From Trichoderma breve (taxonomy: Eukaryota; Ascomycota; Sordariomycetes; Hypocreales; Hypocreaceae): a DNA stretch of 64,000 nucleotides. Below are positions 1 to 11,207 of the stretch, one piece after another. The notes beneath the pieces are model-generated. The model was given only the letters and a program-made list of their open reading frames with translations, had not been told where the DNA came from and did no database searches. Both the position numbers and the translations under genes were made by a program. The stretch lies in the NCBI RefSeq assembly GCF_028502605.1, contig NC_079232.1, forward strand, positions 3,348,001 to 3,412,000, read 5' to 3'. Position 1 is the first letter of the stretch. The number at the start of each line of letters is the position of its first letter.

Positions 1-9
1 GTATCAGAG

Positions 10-294
10 TTATCTATACAGTCTTACGCACAAGTCACTGCTTCTGTTAATTTTATCGTCATAATCCAAAGCCGTATCGCAATGATACTTTGCGACAAGC
101 TTCACAAGTATCCAAAGGAACAAGAGACAGAACGCATAGATCTGACTTGGAGAGCTCTCCTGGCCAATGAAGCTTAGATCGGGAAGTTCCCTTACTCTAA
201 TTTTCAATACTACGGATACTAGATTTCTAGATAATACCATCATCAGCTTCATATTATACAGTTCAGTCATCCACAACTCGATATGGAACACCAA
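10..294 (-). CDS. Doubtful 94-codon reading frame at the window's left edge
   Basis: An open frame of 94 codons on the minus strand begins with ATG and ends in TAA. The C-terminal third, around residues 65-77, reads LVAKYHCDTALDY. This loosely resembles the 'ADKYDC..AL' helix of fungal BTB/POZ proteins, but that is a resemblance from memory over few residues and no BTB core can be seen. No upstream exon, promoter or downstream signal can be recognised because the window edge is close. A plus-strand frame at 167-400 overlaps it, and at most one of the two is real. It could be a last exon, a gene relic or chance. Confidence 0.15.
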   Translation of the reverse strand: MVFHIELWMTELYNMKLMMVLSRNLVSVVLKIRVRELPDLSFIGQESSPSQIYAFCLLFLWILVKLVAKYHCDTALDYDDKINRSSDLCVRLYR

Positions 295-1005
295 GAGCCA
301 GTTCTTCCAGACTCACGTAGAAACTTCACCCATGTTCCTACCACACATTCTCAAGAGTTTGCACAGCATGAAGCGGCAAATGGCCGTCTCATGGACATAA
401 TCGGCACGAGGAACATGACGCTGCTGTTAGTTTTCGACTGAGTCCAGGGCAAAAGCTCTCCTGGGTCAGCGATGCTGCTTCTCTATGGGTAGATGAGATT
501 AACGAATGTTTCATCGAAATGAACAAGTGGCTCACAAAGATCTGCTTTTGCCCGGTTAGAGGACCTTAGGATCATGGTTTTCCAGCTGCGCTATAGTGGC
601 TACATGCCTTCATAGGAACGATTTATATAACGAAGCGAAAGGGTTTCCTATCTGAATCACCCCAACTTATACGGTACCCCTATCTCTGCGTCTGTAGCCA
701 GAAACGCTGTAGCCCACAGCGGAGACGATCACAAGAAAGTCAGACGATGCAATCCCAGTGATTGTTGATGGAACTTCAGGGACTGGCTGATGCACCAAAA
801 GCGGGTGAAGCCCTCATACCGGCAATCCATGAGGCCAGCTTGAAGGTATGGAAAGGCGCCGCGAGCGTTTATCAGTAGGCTCAACCAAAGGTCGGCATCC
901 CGGTTCCAAAACCTCATAGGAAAGGCACACAGTGGCATAATGTCCTATGACAAGACATCCCAGCATCACGGGCCAGCCAAAATCATCCAGTGATTGGACT
1001 GCCTG

Positions 1006-1024
1006 ACCCGGGTGTGACCCGGGT
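1006..1024. repeat. Two copies of the palindrome ACCCGGGT
   Basis: ACCCGGGT occurs at 1,006-1,013 and again at 1,017-1,024, separated by GTG. Each copy is a perfect 8-base palindrome, so the pair forms both a direct repeat and an inverted repeat. It lies about 420 bases upstream of the candidate start codon at 1,441. A paired site for a dimeric fungal zinc-cluster regulator is conceivable but is inference only. Confidence 0.4.
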
Positions 1025-1176
1025 CCCTCCCAGGTCCACATGTATGGCTTCTGTCTATTAGACAATAGCTTTCGGTTGATTACCTCTATTGGATCAATAC
1101 ATTAGCGTTTTTGGCATTGTTCAGTTACGTCGTCTCATGTTCTCCAGTAGGTGCGCCAGTGTCTGTGGGTGTTTGC

Positions 1177-1200
1177 CAGCTGGCAGCTGGCAGCTGCCAG
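1177..1200. promoter_or_regulatory. Three CAGCTG boxes spaced by 7 bases, ending in a 14-base palindrome
   Basis: CAGCTG is present at 1,177-1,182, 1,184-1,189 and 1,191-1,196. The last two overlap the perfect 14-base palindrome CTGGCAGCTGCCAG at 1,187-1,200. CAGCTG is a classical E-box (bHLH) core. The cluster is about 240 bases upstream of the candidate ATG at 1,441, a plausible promoter distance. The sequence pattern is certain; the regulatory role is inferred. Confidence 0.3.
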
Positions 1201-1268
1201 TACCTTCGCACCTTGATCATTCAATGTTAAATTTCGTTTGCTTTACTTTTGATGCAAACGAATCCATT

Positions 1269-1347
1269 TTCTTCAACCTCCCAAATTTCGTATCGCACCT
1301 CCCTCTCTGAGGTCGCTCAGGTATTCACCCTCCCCCTTGCCTGCTCT
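1269..1347 (+). promoter_or_regulatory. Pyrimidine-rich tract upstream of the candidate gene
   Basis: The plus strand is strongly C+T rich here, with runs such as CACCTCCCTCTCTG and CACCCTCCCCCTTGCC, about 95-170 bases before the ATG at 1,441. CT-rich tracts just upstream of transcription starts are common in filamentous ascomycete promoters. No clear TATA box is seen. The role is inferred from position and composition. Confidence 0.35.
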
Positions 1348-1440
1348 AGAAGACAAGGACTTATCAAGCCTAGCAACTCTCATATATCAGCGGGATATGC
1401 CAGAGGAAGACTCAAAGGCGCCCTCGATTGAAAGCCTAGA

Positions 1441-2323
1441 ATGAGCTCCCAACAAGGTGATGAGATGCCAACTCCCACGAGCACTCAAGAAACCAATGGG
1501 ACCGCGCGAAGTTCCGGCCAACCCCCGATGATGAGTTCTCAGGCGACGCGAGACAGGCTTCAGGCACTGTTCCCAGAGGGTACCAGCGTGCCAACTCAAA
1601 GCATTAGCAACGTCTGGCGATCCTACGATGACATGGACGAAGAGGCCAGGCTTATCGCAGACGACCTTTTGGGTACACTCGCCGCATTCAATGATCAGCA
1701 ACCCGTCTTCAACGAAACCGTGAGAAGGAATTTCTGGAACAGATGGGTATTTGCCTCAGGCTGGGATACCGACTGCACTGTTCAAGAGCCGGGCAGCATC
1801 CGTAACAGGACAATGGCAGAGTCTTCGTTGGAGGTTGGGACAATCATGCCAGGAATGCCTCGACCCAATGAGCGAGTGAAGAAGAATCAGAACACACCTG
1901 CTCACCGACTCGCCGGCCAACCTGTGTTTCTGAGGCCACAACCAAACTGGGGTCACTACGGAGTGGCATTCAAATATTCCGACATCAGGGGCGGTGCCAT
2001 ACCCTCCCAATGGGTACAACATTCCCCAGGCTACAGTCCTATGCGCTGAAGCCGTGGTACGTTGGGATGTGGCGGAGTGTAAGCGAGTCACAGGACATAA
2101 CACAACCATGGTTGCATTCTGGGCACGATGCAGACTCGTTCACTGGTTAAGGGATCGGCAGGTGGACGTCCGGCGCCCTACCGAGGAGGTCCCTCGTGCA
2201 GAGGACCATTCCAAGTTGGTGCAACTAAAGACATGCAGCATGATTATGGATGAGATGACGGTGTTGGTATCAGATCTCCGCAGCCGGCGTGCTAGACCCG
2301 TCAACAATAGGGTTTCTTTTTAA
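1441..2323 (+). CDS. Hypothetical protein gene with a frame break or unresolved intron
   Basis: The first part runs from ATG 1,441 to TGA 2,047-2,049 (202 codons); the ATG has A at -3. Its N-terminus is Ser/Thr/Gln/Pro-rich and looks disordered (residues about 1-35). A more ordered part follows, with SNVWRSYDDMDEEARLIADDLL (about residues 56-77) and FWNRWVFASGWD (about 97-108). From 1,934 to the TAA at 2,321-2,323 the next frame is open (about 129 codons) and also looks protein-like (VLCAEAVVRWDVAECKR). The two frames overlap at 1,934-2,049, so a spliced intron of length 1 modulo 3 or a one-base shift would join them. No canonical GTRAGT donor with a normal-length intron was found, so a pseudogene is possible. 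There is no signal peptide or membrane segment and I do not recognise a family. It is the last gene before the AT isochore begins about 200 bases downstream. Confidence 0.5.
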
Positions 2324-2530
2324 TTACTCATTCGGCTTTATAGCCTGGTTTATAGTGAATTGATGAGAATGATTTAAGTCTTCTTGACACTGAGTTATTC
2401 CTTGTTGAGTATAATAGTAAAGTAAGTGACCAGAAGTCTGCCACTACCTTAGACCCTGATGCAATTCGCTTGATAAAATATTAGCCGGCTTATAAAAGTA
2501 CTTCTGTTTTACCTACATAAGTAGAGAGGC
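2324..2530. other. Transition into the AT-rich isochore
   Basis: Downstream of the stop at 2,323 the composition slides from ordinary to AT-rich over about 200 bases. CpA and TpG are still present (for example TTGACACTGAG near 2,384). Beyond about 2,580 they virtually vanish. This should hold the 3' end of the upstream gene, but no polyadenylation motif is distinctive enough to call. Confidence 0.6.
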
Positions 2531-3067
2531 CCATAAGTATTTTTAAAATCTTTATTACCTCCTTGTTATAATAGTAGTATTAAAATTAATTTACTTAGTA
2601 ATAAAAATAAAATAAAATAAAATACTATTTTAGCTATAGTAATTACCTATGGACTTAAAATCTTATAAAATTAAATATATATACTTTATAGTATTATCTT
2701 TAATTATATTAATTTTTAGAATTTTCTAAAATTCTTAGAATTTTTATAATAGAAGTTAATTATAGTTAATAAATGTTAAAATAGTTTTTTTATTATAAAA
2801 TTTATTATTTATTAATTTTTATAATTAATTAATTTTTAGTATATTTTTTAATAATTATATTATTTATAAAGATTTATATAGTTTTATTTAATATAATATA
2901 TAATTATTAAAAATTAAAAAATTTATATAAAATAAATTTAATTAAAAAATATTTTTAAAGAAAAGTAAATAAAATTAATATAATAATTAAGTTATATAAT
3001 TTTATTAATTAATTAATATTTTATTAAATAAATTATATTAAGATTTTATAATATAATATATAATTTC

Positions 3068-3803
3068 TCTTAAGTATAAAAAATAAACTATTTAAAAGGA
3101 ATTAATTATAAAAAAACTTATATATATAATAATAATTTTTAATAAATTATTTTATTAGCTTTTTTAATAATTTTTTTAATATTTATACTTAGCTTAAGGT
3201 TTTTAGTATTTTTTAATTAATTTAGCTTATATTTTATTTTATTTAACTTTAATTTTTATTTTTTTAAAGTTTTTAATTATAAGTTTATAATTTTATTAAT
3301 TATAAATTTAATTATTTATTTAGCTATTTTACTATATATTTATTATAATTAAATTATAGTTATTATTAAAAAAAAAGTAGTTAAAATATATTATTTTATT
3401 ATATAATTTTTTATATTATATATATAATTTATTTTTAAAAATTATTATTACTTTTTATAATTTAATAAAAAAATAATTATTTAATTTAATTAAGTTATTA
3501 AACTATAATTTATAAATTTAAAATTTATATTATATTTAAATTTTATTATTTATGTTTTTTTATATATTAGTTATATTATATTTAAACTTTATTATTTAAG
3601 CTATTTTATATACTTTAAGTTTAATCTTAAACCTTAATTAATTATATTTTATAACCTAAATTTTTAAAATTTAACTTAGTTAATTATAATTAATTAAATT
3701 AAGCTATAAGTTAATTTTAAATTTTAAACTAAAGGTTAAAATATAATTGTTCTTTAATTTAATTATTATAGCTTTATTAACTTTTTTAATAATAAATATA
3801 ACT
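3068..3803 (+). mobile_element. Family A element, copy 1 (forward)
   Basis: The copy starts at the shared terminus CTTAAGTATAAAAAATAAA and ends at the shared terminus TTAATAATAAATATAAC. The interior matches copies at 8,282-9,062 and 11,208-11,909 in this orientation, and reversed copies at 5,287-5,872, 6,470-7,320 and 33,004-33,705. About 10 bases of similar sequence (ATAATATA type) flank both ends and may be a target duplication. No coding relic is readable, and the ends are not inverted repeats of each other. The class is undetermined: a non-autonomous LINE, a solo LTR and a Mutator-like derivative all remain possible. Confidence 0.65.
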
Positions 3804-3869
3804 TTTATAATATATAATAAATTAAATATTATATATATTATAATTTAATTATTTTTAAAAAATAAATAT

Positions 3870-4091
3870 CAGGTGCTAAGAAGCTTTCAAGCTAGAAGAA
3901 AGCGTTAAAGTTTAAGCTACGGCCTTATGGCTTAGAAAAGGTTTATAAAAAGAAAAGGATTCCCTTTTTATTTTAAAAGGTTTAGAGATAAATATAGTTA
4001 TTATTGGATACCTAGCTGCTTAAGAGTAGCTAGAATATAGATTATTCTTTTCTTTAACTCTATTACTTTCTTCTTTATACCTAGCTCTTTG
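3870..4091. mobile_element. 222-base low-AT islet, possible miniature element
   Basis: Inside sequence that is almost pure A+T, this islet has roughly a third G+C and keeps CpA, TpG and CpG. Both edges are abrupt. The left edge reads CAGGTGCTAAG and the reverse complement of the right edge CAAAGAGCTAGG, a weak terminal inverted repeat. An internal hairpin is visible near CTAGCTGCTTAAGAGTAGCTAG. It escaped heavy RIP, so it probably arrived late or was single-copy. No exact target duplication was found. Confidence 0.5.
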
Positions 4092-4252
4092 ATAATAAAT
4101 TTTTAAATTTTAAAATTTATATTAATAAAATAATTAAATTAAATATAAATAAATAAATTTTAAATTAATAATGTAAATATAATAATTATTTATATTTAAT
4201 TAAGTTATATTATAATATTATAATTATAATTAATTATTATATAAATTTAGTA

Positions 4253-4360
4253 TTATATTTTTTTATATTTTTTATATTTTTTATATTTTTTATATTTTTT
4301 ATATTTTTTTATATTTTTTATATTTTTTTATATTTTTTATATTTTTTATATTTTATATAT
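4253..4360. repeat. Tandem array of ATATTTTTT (9-10 bases, about 10 units)
   Basis: Units of ATATTTTTT or ATATTTTTTT start at 4,265, 4,274, 4,283, 4,292, 4,301, 4,311, 4,320, 4,330, 4,339 and 4,348. T-tracts repeating near the helical period should bend DNA and disfavour nucleosomes. Confidence 0.85.
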
Positions 4361-4379
4361 ATATAATAAATTATTAATA

Positions 4380-5030
4380 ATAATAAAAAGTAATTTATAA
4401 TTTCTAAATTATTTTTATAATTTTAAAATTTATAATAAAATTTAAAAAAAAAATATTATTAATAATATAAAAAATATTATTTTAATAATAATAAATAATA
4501 ATTATATAAGCTTTATATAAAATATTTATTATTTAAATATAAATATTAAAGTATTTATATAATAATTCTTAAGTAATAATAATTTAATAAATATTTTTTA
4601 AAAATAATATTTTTAAAAAATATATAATTTATATTAAAATTATAAAATTTATTTTTAAAATAACTTTTTAAAAAGTTTAATATATTATTTAAATTATTTT
4701 TAATATAATAATAAAATATATTTATTTTAATTTTTTTATTAATTATAATTAAATAAAAACTTTAAAATATTATATAATAAATAATTTATAAAGATAAATT
4801 AATTAATTAATTAATTTAAGTAATTATTATAATATTTTTAAATTAAATTTATATAAAACTTTTATTAAAAATAATTTTAATTAAATAAAATAAAAAAAAT
4901 ATTATATTAAATAAAATAATTATTAAAGTTTTTAAAAATTATAATTTTAAATAAATTATAAAAATTATTAATTTAATTTTTAATTTTAATATAATTATAA
5001 TTATAAAATAATTATTTATTTAAAATATAA
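4380..5030 (+). repeat. Segment G, copy 1
   Basis: This segment can be aligned by eye over about 650 bases with 12,040-12,770 (same strand), for example around the shared AAGCTTTATATAAA and AACTTTTTAAAA stretches, and with 30,905-31,560 on the opposite strand. The differences are mostly transitions and small indels, so it is a RIP-mutated dispersed repeat. No coding relic is recognised, and the outer limits are not resolved because family A sequence begins shortly after (5,287). Confidence 0.65.
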
Positions 5031-5286
5031 TAATAATATTTTAAAATTTAATTAAAAAATATTAATATAATATAATTTAAATATAAAATATATTTAAATT
5101 AAATTTAAAATTATTATAAAAACTTAAATAATTATAATAAAATAAATATTTTTAATTTTTTTTTAAAATAAAATAAATTAAAATTTAAAATTAAATTAAA
5201 AAAAATAAATTAAATTAATATTATTTATATTAAAGTATAATAAAATTATTATAAAATTATTATAAATATAATTTTAATTATATTTA

Positions 5287-5872
5287 TTATATTTATTATT
5301 AAAAAAATTAATAAAATTATAATAATTAAATTATATTTTAATTTTTAATTTTAAATTTAAAATTTAAAATTAATTTATAATTTAACTTAATTAATTATAA
5401 TAAATTAAGTTAAACTTTAAAAATTTAAATTAAAAATTATAATTAATTAAAATTTAAAATGAAATTTAAAAAATATATATAAAATAACTTAAATAATAAA
5501 GTTTAAATATAATAAAATATTTTTTTATTAAATTATAAAAATCAATAATAATTTTATTTAAAAATAAATTATATATATAATACTTTTAAAATTAAAAAAA
5601 TTACTTTATAAAATAATATATTATTATAATAATAAACTTTTTTAATAATTAAAAATAAATTAATAATTACTATATATTTATTATAAATAATTATAATAAT
5701 TAAAAATAATAAAAAATTTACTAAAGTTTAAAAAGTAAAAAAAGTAAAAAAAAAATAATTTAAATTAATTATATAAAAAATATATAAATATATTAATATT
5801 TATTAAATAAAAGTTTAATAATAATTTATTATTTTAATTTTAATTAAGTAATTAATTTTTTATATTTAAAAA
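5287..5872 (-). mobile_element. Family A element, copy 2 (reverse)
   Basis: It begins with the family terminus TTATATTTATTATTAAAAAA and reads, in reverse orientation, through the same interior as the other copies, ending near TTTTTTATATTTAAAA. It is shorter than copies 3 and 4 because an internal A-rich block is missing. It directly abuts the start of BE copy 1 at about 5,885. Confidence 0.6.
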
Positions 5873-6469
5873 AAAATAATTTTTATATAATAAATATTTA
5901 TAAATATTTTTTATTATTTTATTTTATAATAATTTTAATATTTAAATTTTTTTATAAAATTTTTATTTTAATAATAATATTATTATTATTTTAAATATTT
6001 ATATAAATAATTATTTTTAATTTTTTTATTTATTTTTTTATATAAAAAAAACTTTTAAAATAAAAAAAAAACTTATATATTATATTTTTATTTTAAAAAT
6101 AACCTAAAGTTACTTTAATTTTAATTATTTTAAAAAAATATATTATTATTTAAAATTTATTTTTATTAATATTTTTAAAGTTTTATATTTATAAATATAT
6201 TTTTTATTTATTTTTTAATTTTATTTTTAATTTAGTTTTTTTTAACTTTAATTTTATTTATTTTTTTATAATTTAATAATAATATATTTTTTTTATTTTA
6301 TTTTTTATATATTTATAATTTATTTTTAATTAAAGTAAATATATATTTTATATATATTTACTTTAAAAATTTACTAAGGTAATTAAATATATTATTTACT
6401 TTTATAAATAATTTTTTTAATTTTAAAAAATTATTTATTTTAATTTTAAATTACTTTATTTTATTTAAA

Positions 6470-7320
6470 TAAAAGTTATATTTATTATTAAAAAAATTAA
6501 TAAAGCTATAATAACTAAATTAAAAAAAAAAACTATACTTTAGCCTTTAATTTAAAATCTAAAATTAATCTATAGCTTAACTTAATTAATTATAATTAAC
6601 TAAGTTAATTTTAAAAATTTAGGTTATAAAATATGATTATTATATTAAGGTTTAAAACTAAACTTAAAGTATATAAAATAACTTAAATAATAAAGTTTAA
6701 ATATAATATAACTAATATATATATAAAAAAACTTAAATAATAAAGTTTAAATATAATATAACTAATATATATATAAAAAAACTTAAATAATAAAATTTAA
6801 GTATAATATAATTATTATATTTTAAGTTTATAATTTATAATTTAATAACTTAATTAAATTAAATAAGTTTAATTTTTTAATTAAATTATAAAAATAATAA
6901 TAATTTTTAAAAATAAATTATATATACAATATAAAAAACTACTTAAAAAAATAATATACTTTATATAAAAGTAATAAACTTTTTTAATAAAAAATAAATT
7001 AATAGTTAATATATATTTATATATTTAGTATTATTATAAATAATTATAATAGCTAAAAATAATAAAAAACTAACTATAATTATAATTAAAATAATAATTA
7101 TTATTATAAAAATTTATAATAAAAATATTATTAATATTATAAAAAAAATTTACTAAAGCTTAAAAAATAAAAAAAATAAAAAAAAAATAACTTAAATTAA
7201 TTATAAAAAAAAATATAAATTAACTAAGCTATTATTAATTAATAATTATTAAATAAAGGTTTAATAATAATTTATTATTTTAATTTTAGTTAAGTAGTTT
7301 ATTTTTTATACTTAGGAAAA
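6470..7320 (-). mobile_element. Family A element, copy 3, nested in BE copy 1
   Basis: It runs from GTTATATTTATTATTAAAAA to TTTTTTATACTTAGGAAAA, about 850 bases, reversed relative to copy 1. The flanking BE sequence is continuous in the uninterrupted BE copy around 18,110-18,150. A TAATTTAAATA-like stretch follows the element and a similar one (TTATTTAAATA) precedes it, a possible 11-base target duplication. It carries its own 60-base tandem expansion at 6,679-6,815. Confidence 0.7.
6679..6815. repeat. 60-base tandem repeat, about 2.3 units
   Basis: The segment beginning ACTTAAATAATAAAGTTTAA recurs at exact 60-base spacing. Other family A copies have a single unit here, so this is a local expansion inside copy 3. 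Confidence 0.9.
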
Positions 7321-7602
7321 ATATAATTTAAATATTTAATTTTAATTATATTAAAAAAAAAATCTTTTTAATATATTATAATTAATTTTACTTTTTTTTA
7401 TTCTTTTTATTATAATATTATTATATTATTAAAGCTAAAGTAAATATATTTTAGTATTTAAGTAAATTTTATTAAGTTAATTTAATTATTTTTTTAATTA
7501 ATTTTTAATATTATAATTTATTTAAAATAGTTTTTTTTTTAACATATATATATTTTATTTTTAATTTAAAATTAATTATAATTTAATTTATAAAAGTATT
7601 TT

Positions 7603-7603
<1 letters not shown>

Positions 7604-7698
<95 letters not shown>

Positions 7699-7699
7699 T
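7604..7699. repeat. (TAA)n microsatellite, about 32 units
   Basis: Uninterrupted TAA/ATA repeats run for about 96 bases. The position within element BE corresponds to shorter (ATT)n/(TAA)n runs in the other BE copies near 17,800 and 28,220, so the array has expanded in this copy. Confidence 0.95.
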
Positions 7700-8131
7700 A
7701 AATTATTTTAAAAAAAAAATATTATAGAGTTAATTTATACTTAAAGTATAATTATTTTAAAAAATATTTTTATTATATTAATTTTATTTAGTTTTTTAAT
7801 TAATAATTAATATTAATATAATTTTATTATAATTTTAGTTTTTTTTAATAAAAATATAAGAAAAAAAAACAATAATAATAATAATAATAAATATAAAAGT
7901 TTTTTAATAATAATTTAAACTTAATTTTTAAATATAAAAAAATTAAATTTTTTATTATTTATATTTATATTATTAAAAAAAATTAAATTTTTTTAATATT
8001 AAGTTAATTTTATAATTAACTTAATTTAATTTTATATTAATATTATTTTTTATATTTAATATATTATTTATATATATTTATACTTTAGTATTATTTATTA
8101 TTTAATTATAAATAAATAAATTTTAATTTAT

Positions 8132-8219
8132 TTTTAATTTAATATTAATTAATTTTTAATTTAATATTAATTAATGTTTAATTTAATATTAATTAATCTT
8201 TAATTTAATATTAATTAAT
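8132..8219. repeat. 22-base tandem repeat, 4 units
   Basis: Four units of TTAATTTAATATTAATTAAT plus two bases follow each other, with single-base changes only in the TT/GT/CT start of the unit. It lies in element BE, just before the nested family A copy 4. Confidence 0.85.
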
Positions 8220-8281
8220 TTTTTTTAACCTTAATAATAAATATTAAAAATATATTTAATAAAAAAAATTATAATAAAATA

Positions 8282-9062
8282 TTTTCTTAAATATAAATAA
8301 TAAACTATTTAATTAAAACTAAAATAATAAATTATTATTAAATTTTTATTTAATAATTATTAATTAATAATAATTTAATTAATTTATATTTTTTTTTATA
8401 ATTAATTTAAATTATTTTTTTTAATTTTTTTTAATTTTTTTAATTTTTTAAACTTTAGTAAATTTTTTTTATAATATTAATACTATTTTTATTATAAGTT
8501 TTTATAAAAATAATTATTATTTTAATTATAATTATAATTAATTTTTTATTACCTTTAGTTATTATATTTATTTATATAATTATTAAAAAAGTTTATTATT
8601 TTTATATAAAATATATTATTTTATTAAATAGTTTTTTAATTTTAAAGATATTATATATATAATTTATTATTAAAAATTATTATTACTTTTTATAATATTA
8701 TAAAAAAATTAAGTTTATTTAATTTAATTAAATTATTAAATTATAAATTAAAGTTAATTATATTATATTTAAATATTATTATTTAAGTTATTATATATAT
8801 ATATATATATTAATTATATTATATTTAAATTTTATTATTTAAGTTATTTTATATATATATATATATATATATATTAAATTTAGTTTTAAACTTTAATTAA
8901 TTATATTTTATAATTTAAATTTTTAAAATTTAATTTAATTAATTATAATTAATTAAATTAAATTATAAATTAATTTTAAATTAAAAATTAAAAATTAAAA
9001 TATAATTTTTCTTAACTTAATTATTATAGTTTTAGTGACTTTTTTAATAATAAATATAATTT
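8282..9062 (+). mobile_element. Family A element, copy 4, nested in BE copy 1
   Basis: It starts at TCTTAAATATAAATAATAAA and ends at TTTAATAATAAATATAA, forward orientation. Both sides show TATAATAAAATATTTT; the uninterrupted BE copy has one related sequence (TATAATAAAGTAAAT, read in reverse near 17,265). That makes a target duplication of up to about 16 bases likely. Confidence 0.75.
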
Positions 9063-11207
9063 TTTTATAATAAAATATTTTTTTTTATTTTTAATTTAAT
9101 ATTTAATTTATTTTCCTTTAGTTTTTTTTTTAATATTATTATTATTATTTATTAAGTAATTATTATTAATTTAACTATTATAAAAAATATTATTATTATA
9201 AGTTTTTTAATTTAATTTTACTTTAATATTACTTTAATTAATATTTTTTTAAAATTAAATTTATTATAATTTTATTAATAATATTAATTATATTTATTTT
9301 AATAATATTATTTTTTTAAATTTATTTTTAAATTAATAATAATATTAATAATAAAATATTATTAAAGTTTTTTATTAATTTTTATTATTATTATTAAATT
9401 AATTATATTATTATTATATATATTTAAGTTATTATTTAAAATAATTAATTTTTTATAATTTTAATTGATTTCTTAAGTAATATTAAAGTAATATTAAAGT
9501 AAATAATATTATAATTATAATTATTAAAATAAAAAAATATTATTTATTATTTGATTTTATAATTAAATATTAATTTATAATTTAAATATTTTTAATTATT
9601 TTTAAATTTATTTTAAATTTACTTAAGTATTATTTTTCTATAATAATTTTATTAATTATATATAAAATATAAAAATTATAATATTTTAAATTTAATTAAT
9701 TATTTTTTTATATATTAATTATTAAAAGTTTTTTTTTTTAATTTTATATTTTTTTATAATTATAATATTATTACTTTTATTATGAAATAATTATTATTTA
9801 ATTTTAAAATACTTTAATTAATTTAAATTATTTTAATTTATTAAATTAAAAAAATTATTAAATTAATTTTAAAATAGTTTTTTTATAATATAAAATTACT
9901 TAAAGATTATATTATTTATAAATTAATATTAATAAAAAAATTTATTATTTTTTATAAAAAAAATAATTTTAAAAAATATAAAATTTTATTTTTAATTTAT
10001 TATTATAATAATAAAAAATAATAATATTTTAAAAATATTTTAATTATAAAAAAAATATTAAAATTTTATTTTTTTATTTTTAATTTTTTATATTTATAAT
10101 TTTTATTTAATTATTAAATATTATTATTTTTATATTTATATATAAATTAAAAAATAAAATTATTATATTTATTTTTAAAATTTAAATTAATATTAATTTA
10201 TATATTTTTATAATATTATATAAATAATTTATTTATAATTTATTAAGTTTTTTTATTATATTTTTAAATTTATTTTAAATTAAAATTAAAGTATATATAA
10301 TTTTAATTATATATATTAAAGTATTATAAATTATAATTATATAAAATAATTAAGTTTATTTAATTTAAGTTTTTTATATTAATATTATAAAAATAATTAA
10401 AATAAATTTTTATTTATTTATTTTTATATAAAAAACTTAAAATAATTATTTTAATTTAATTTTTAATTTATTTATATATTAAAAAAATAAATATTTTATT
10501 AAAATATTATTACTTTAATTTTTAATTAAATTTTAATTTATTTATTATTTTTACTTTTATAAAATATATTAATTTATTTTTATTAAGTTTAAAAATAATT
10601 TTAATTTTAATTATTTAATTAAAGTAAATTACTTAAGTAATTTTAAATTAAGTATAAATTTTATTTAATTTTTTTTTTATATATTAATATATTAATATTA
10701 TTAATAAATTTAATAATTAAAATTTTTAAAATATTATTAAATTTTTAATAAAAAAATAATATTTAAAAAAAAAAAAAAAAAAATAAAATTTAAAAAACTT
10801 TAATTTATATTAAAAATATTATTAAATTTTTTTATTAAAAATTAATTAAATTTATTTTATTTTATTATAAATTTCTATTTAAAAAATTAAATATTTTAAA
10901 ATTTTTAATATATTTAAATTTTTTAATAATTTAAAGTAATATATTATATTAAATATATTTATAATATTAAATTAAAGTAAAAAAATATTATTACTTTAAT
11001 TATAAATTATATATATTAATATTATAAAAAATATAAAATAAATTTTATAAATTTATTAACTTAATTAATTATTTATTTTTTAAAATAAATATAATTTAAT
11101 TTATTATAAATATAATTTATATTATAATAATTATTTTTATAATTTTTTTTAAATATATTAAATAAAAATATTAAATATTAAATATTTATATAAATTTTTT
11201 TTTCTTA

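Larger units (their letters stand above)
295..1268. other. Intergenic stretch of ordinary composition, no gene recognised
   Basis: This stretch has mixed base composition with CpG and CpA present, so it lies outside the RIP-mutated isochore. The reading frames in it, including an 83-codon minus frame around 814-1,065, overlap one another, lack recognisable domains and have no consistent codon pattern. Its only visible structure is two short palindrome clusters (1,006-1,024 and 1,177-1,200), listed separately. Confidence 0.5.

Noticed and set aside
167..400. 77-codon plus-strand frame near the left edge
   Set aside because: It overlaps the minus-strand frame at 10-294, has no recognisable domain, and its length is expected by chance.
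729..1065. Two overlapping minus-strand frames of 69 and 83 codons
   Set aside because: They overlap in different frames, show no domain, and cover the ACCCGGGT pair; chance frames are the simplest explanation.
1387..2109. Minus-strand frames opposite the candidate gene
   Set aside because: They are antisense to 1,441-2,323 and have less natural composition (runs of His, Arg and Trp); treated as shadows of the plus-strand gene.
1441..2323. Secreted effector next to an AT isochore
   Set aside because: Genes beside AT isochores are often effectors in plant-pathogenic fungi, but this N-terminus is polar and disordered with no signal peptide, so no such claim is made.
3068..3803. tRNA-derived SINE as origin of family A
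   Set aside because: No A-box or B-box is recognisable after RIP and the length (0.6-0.9 kb) is long for a SINE; left unclassified.
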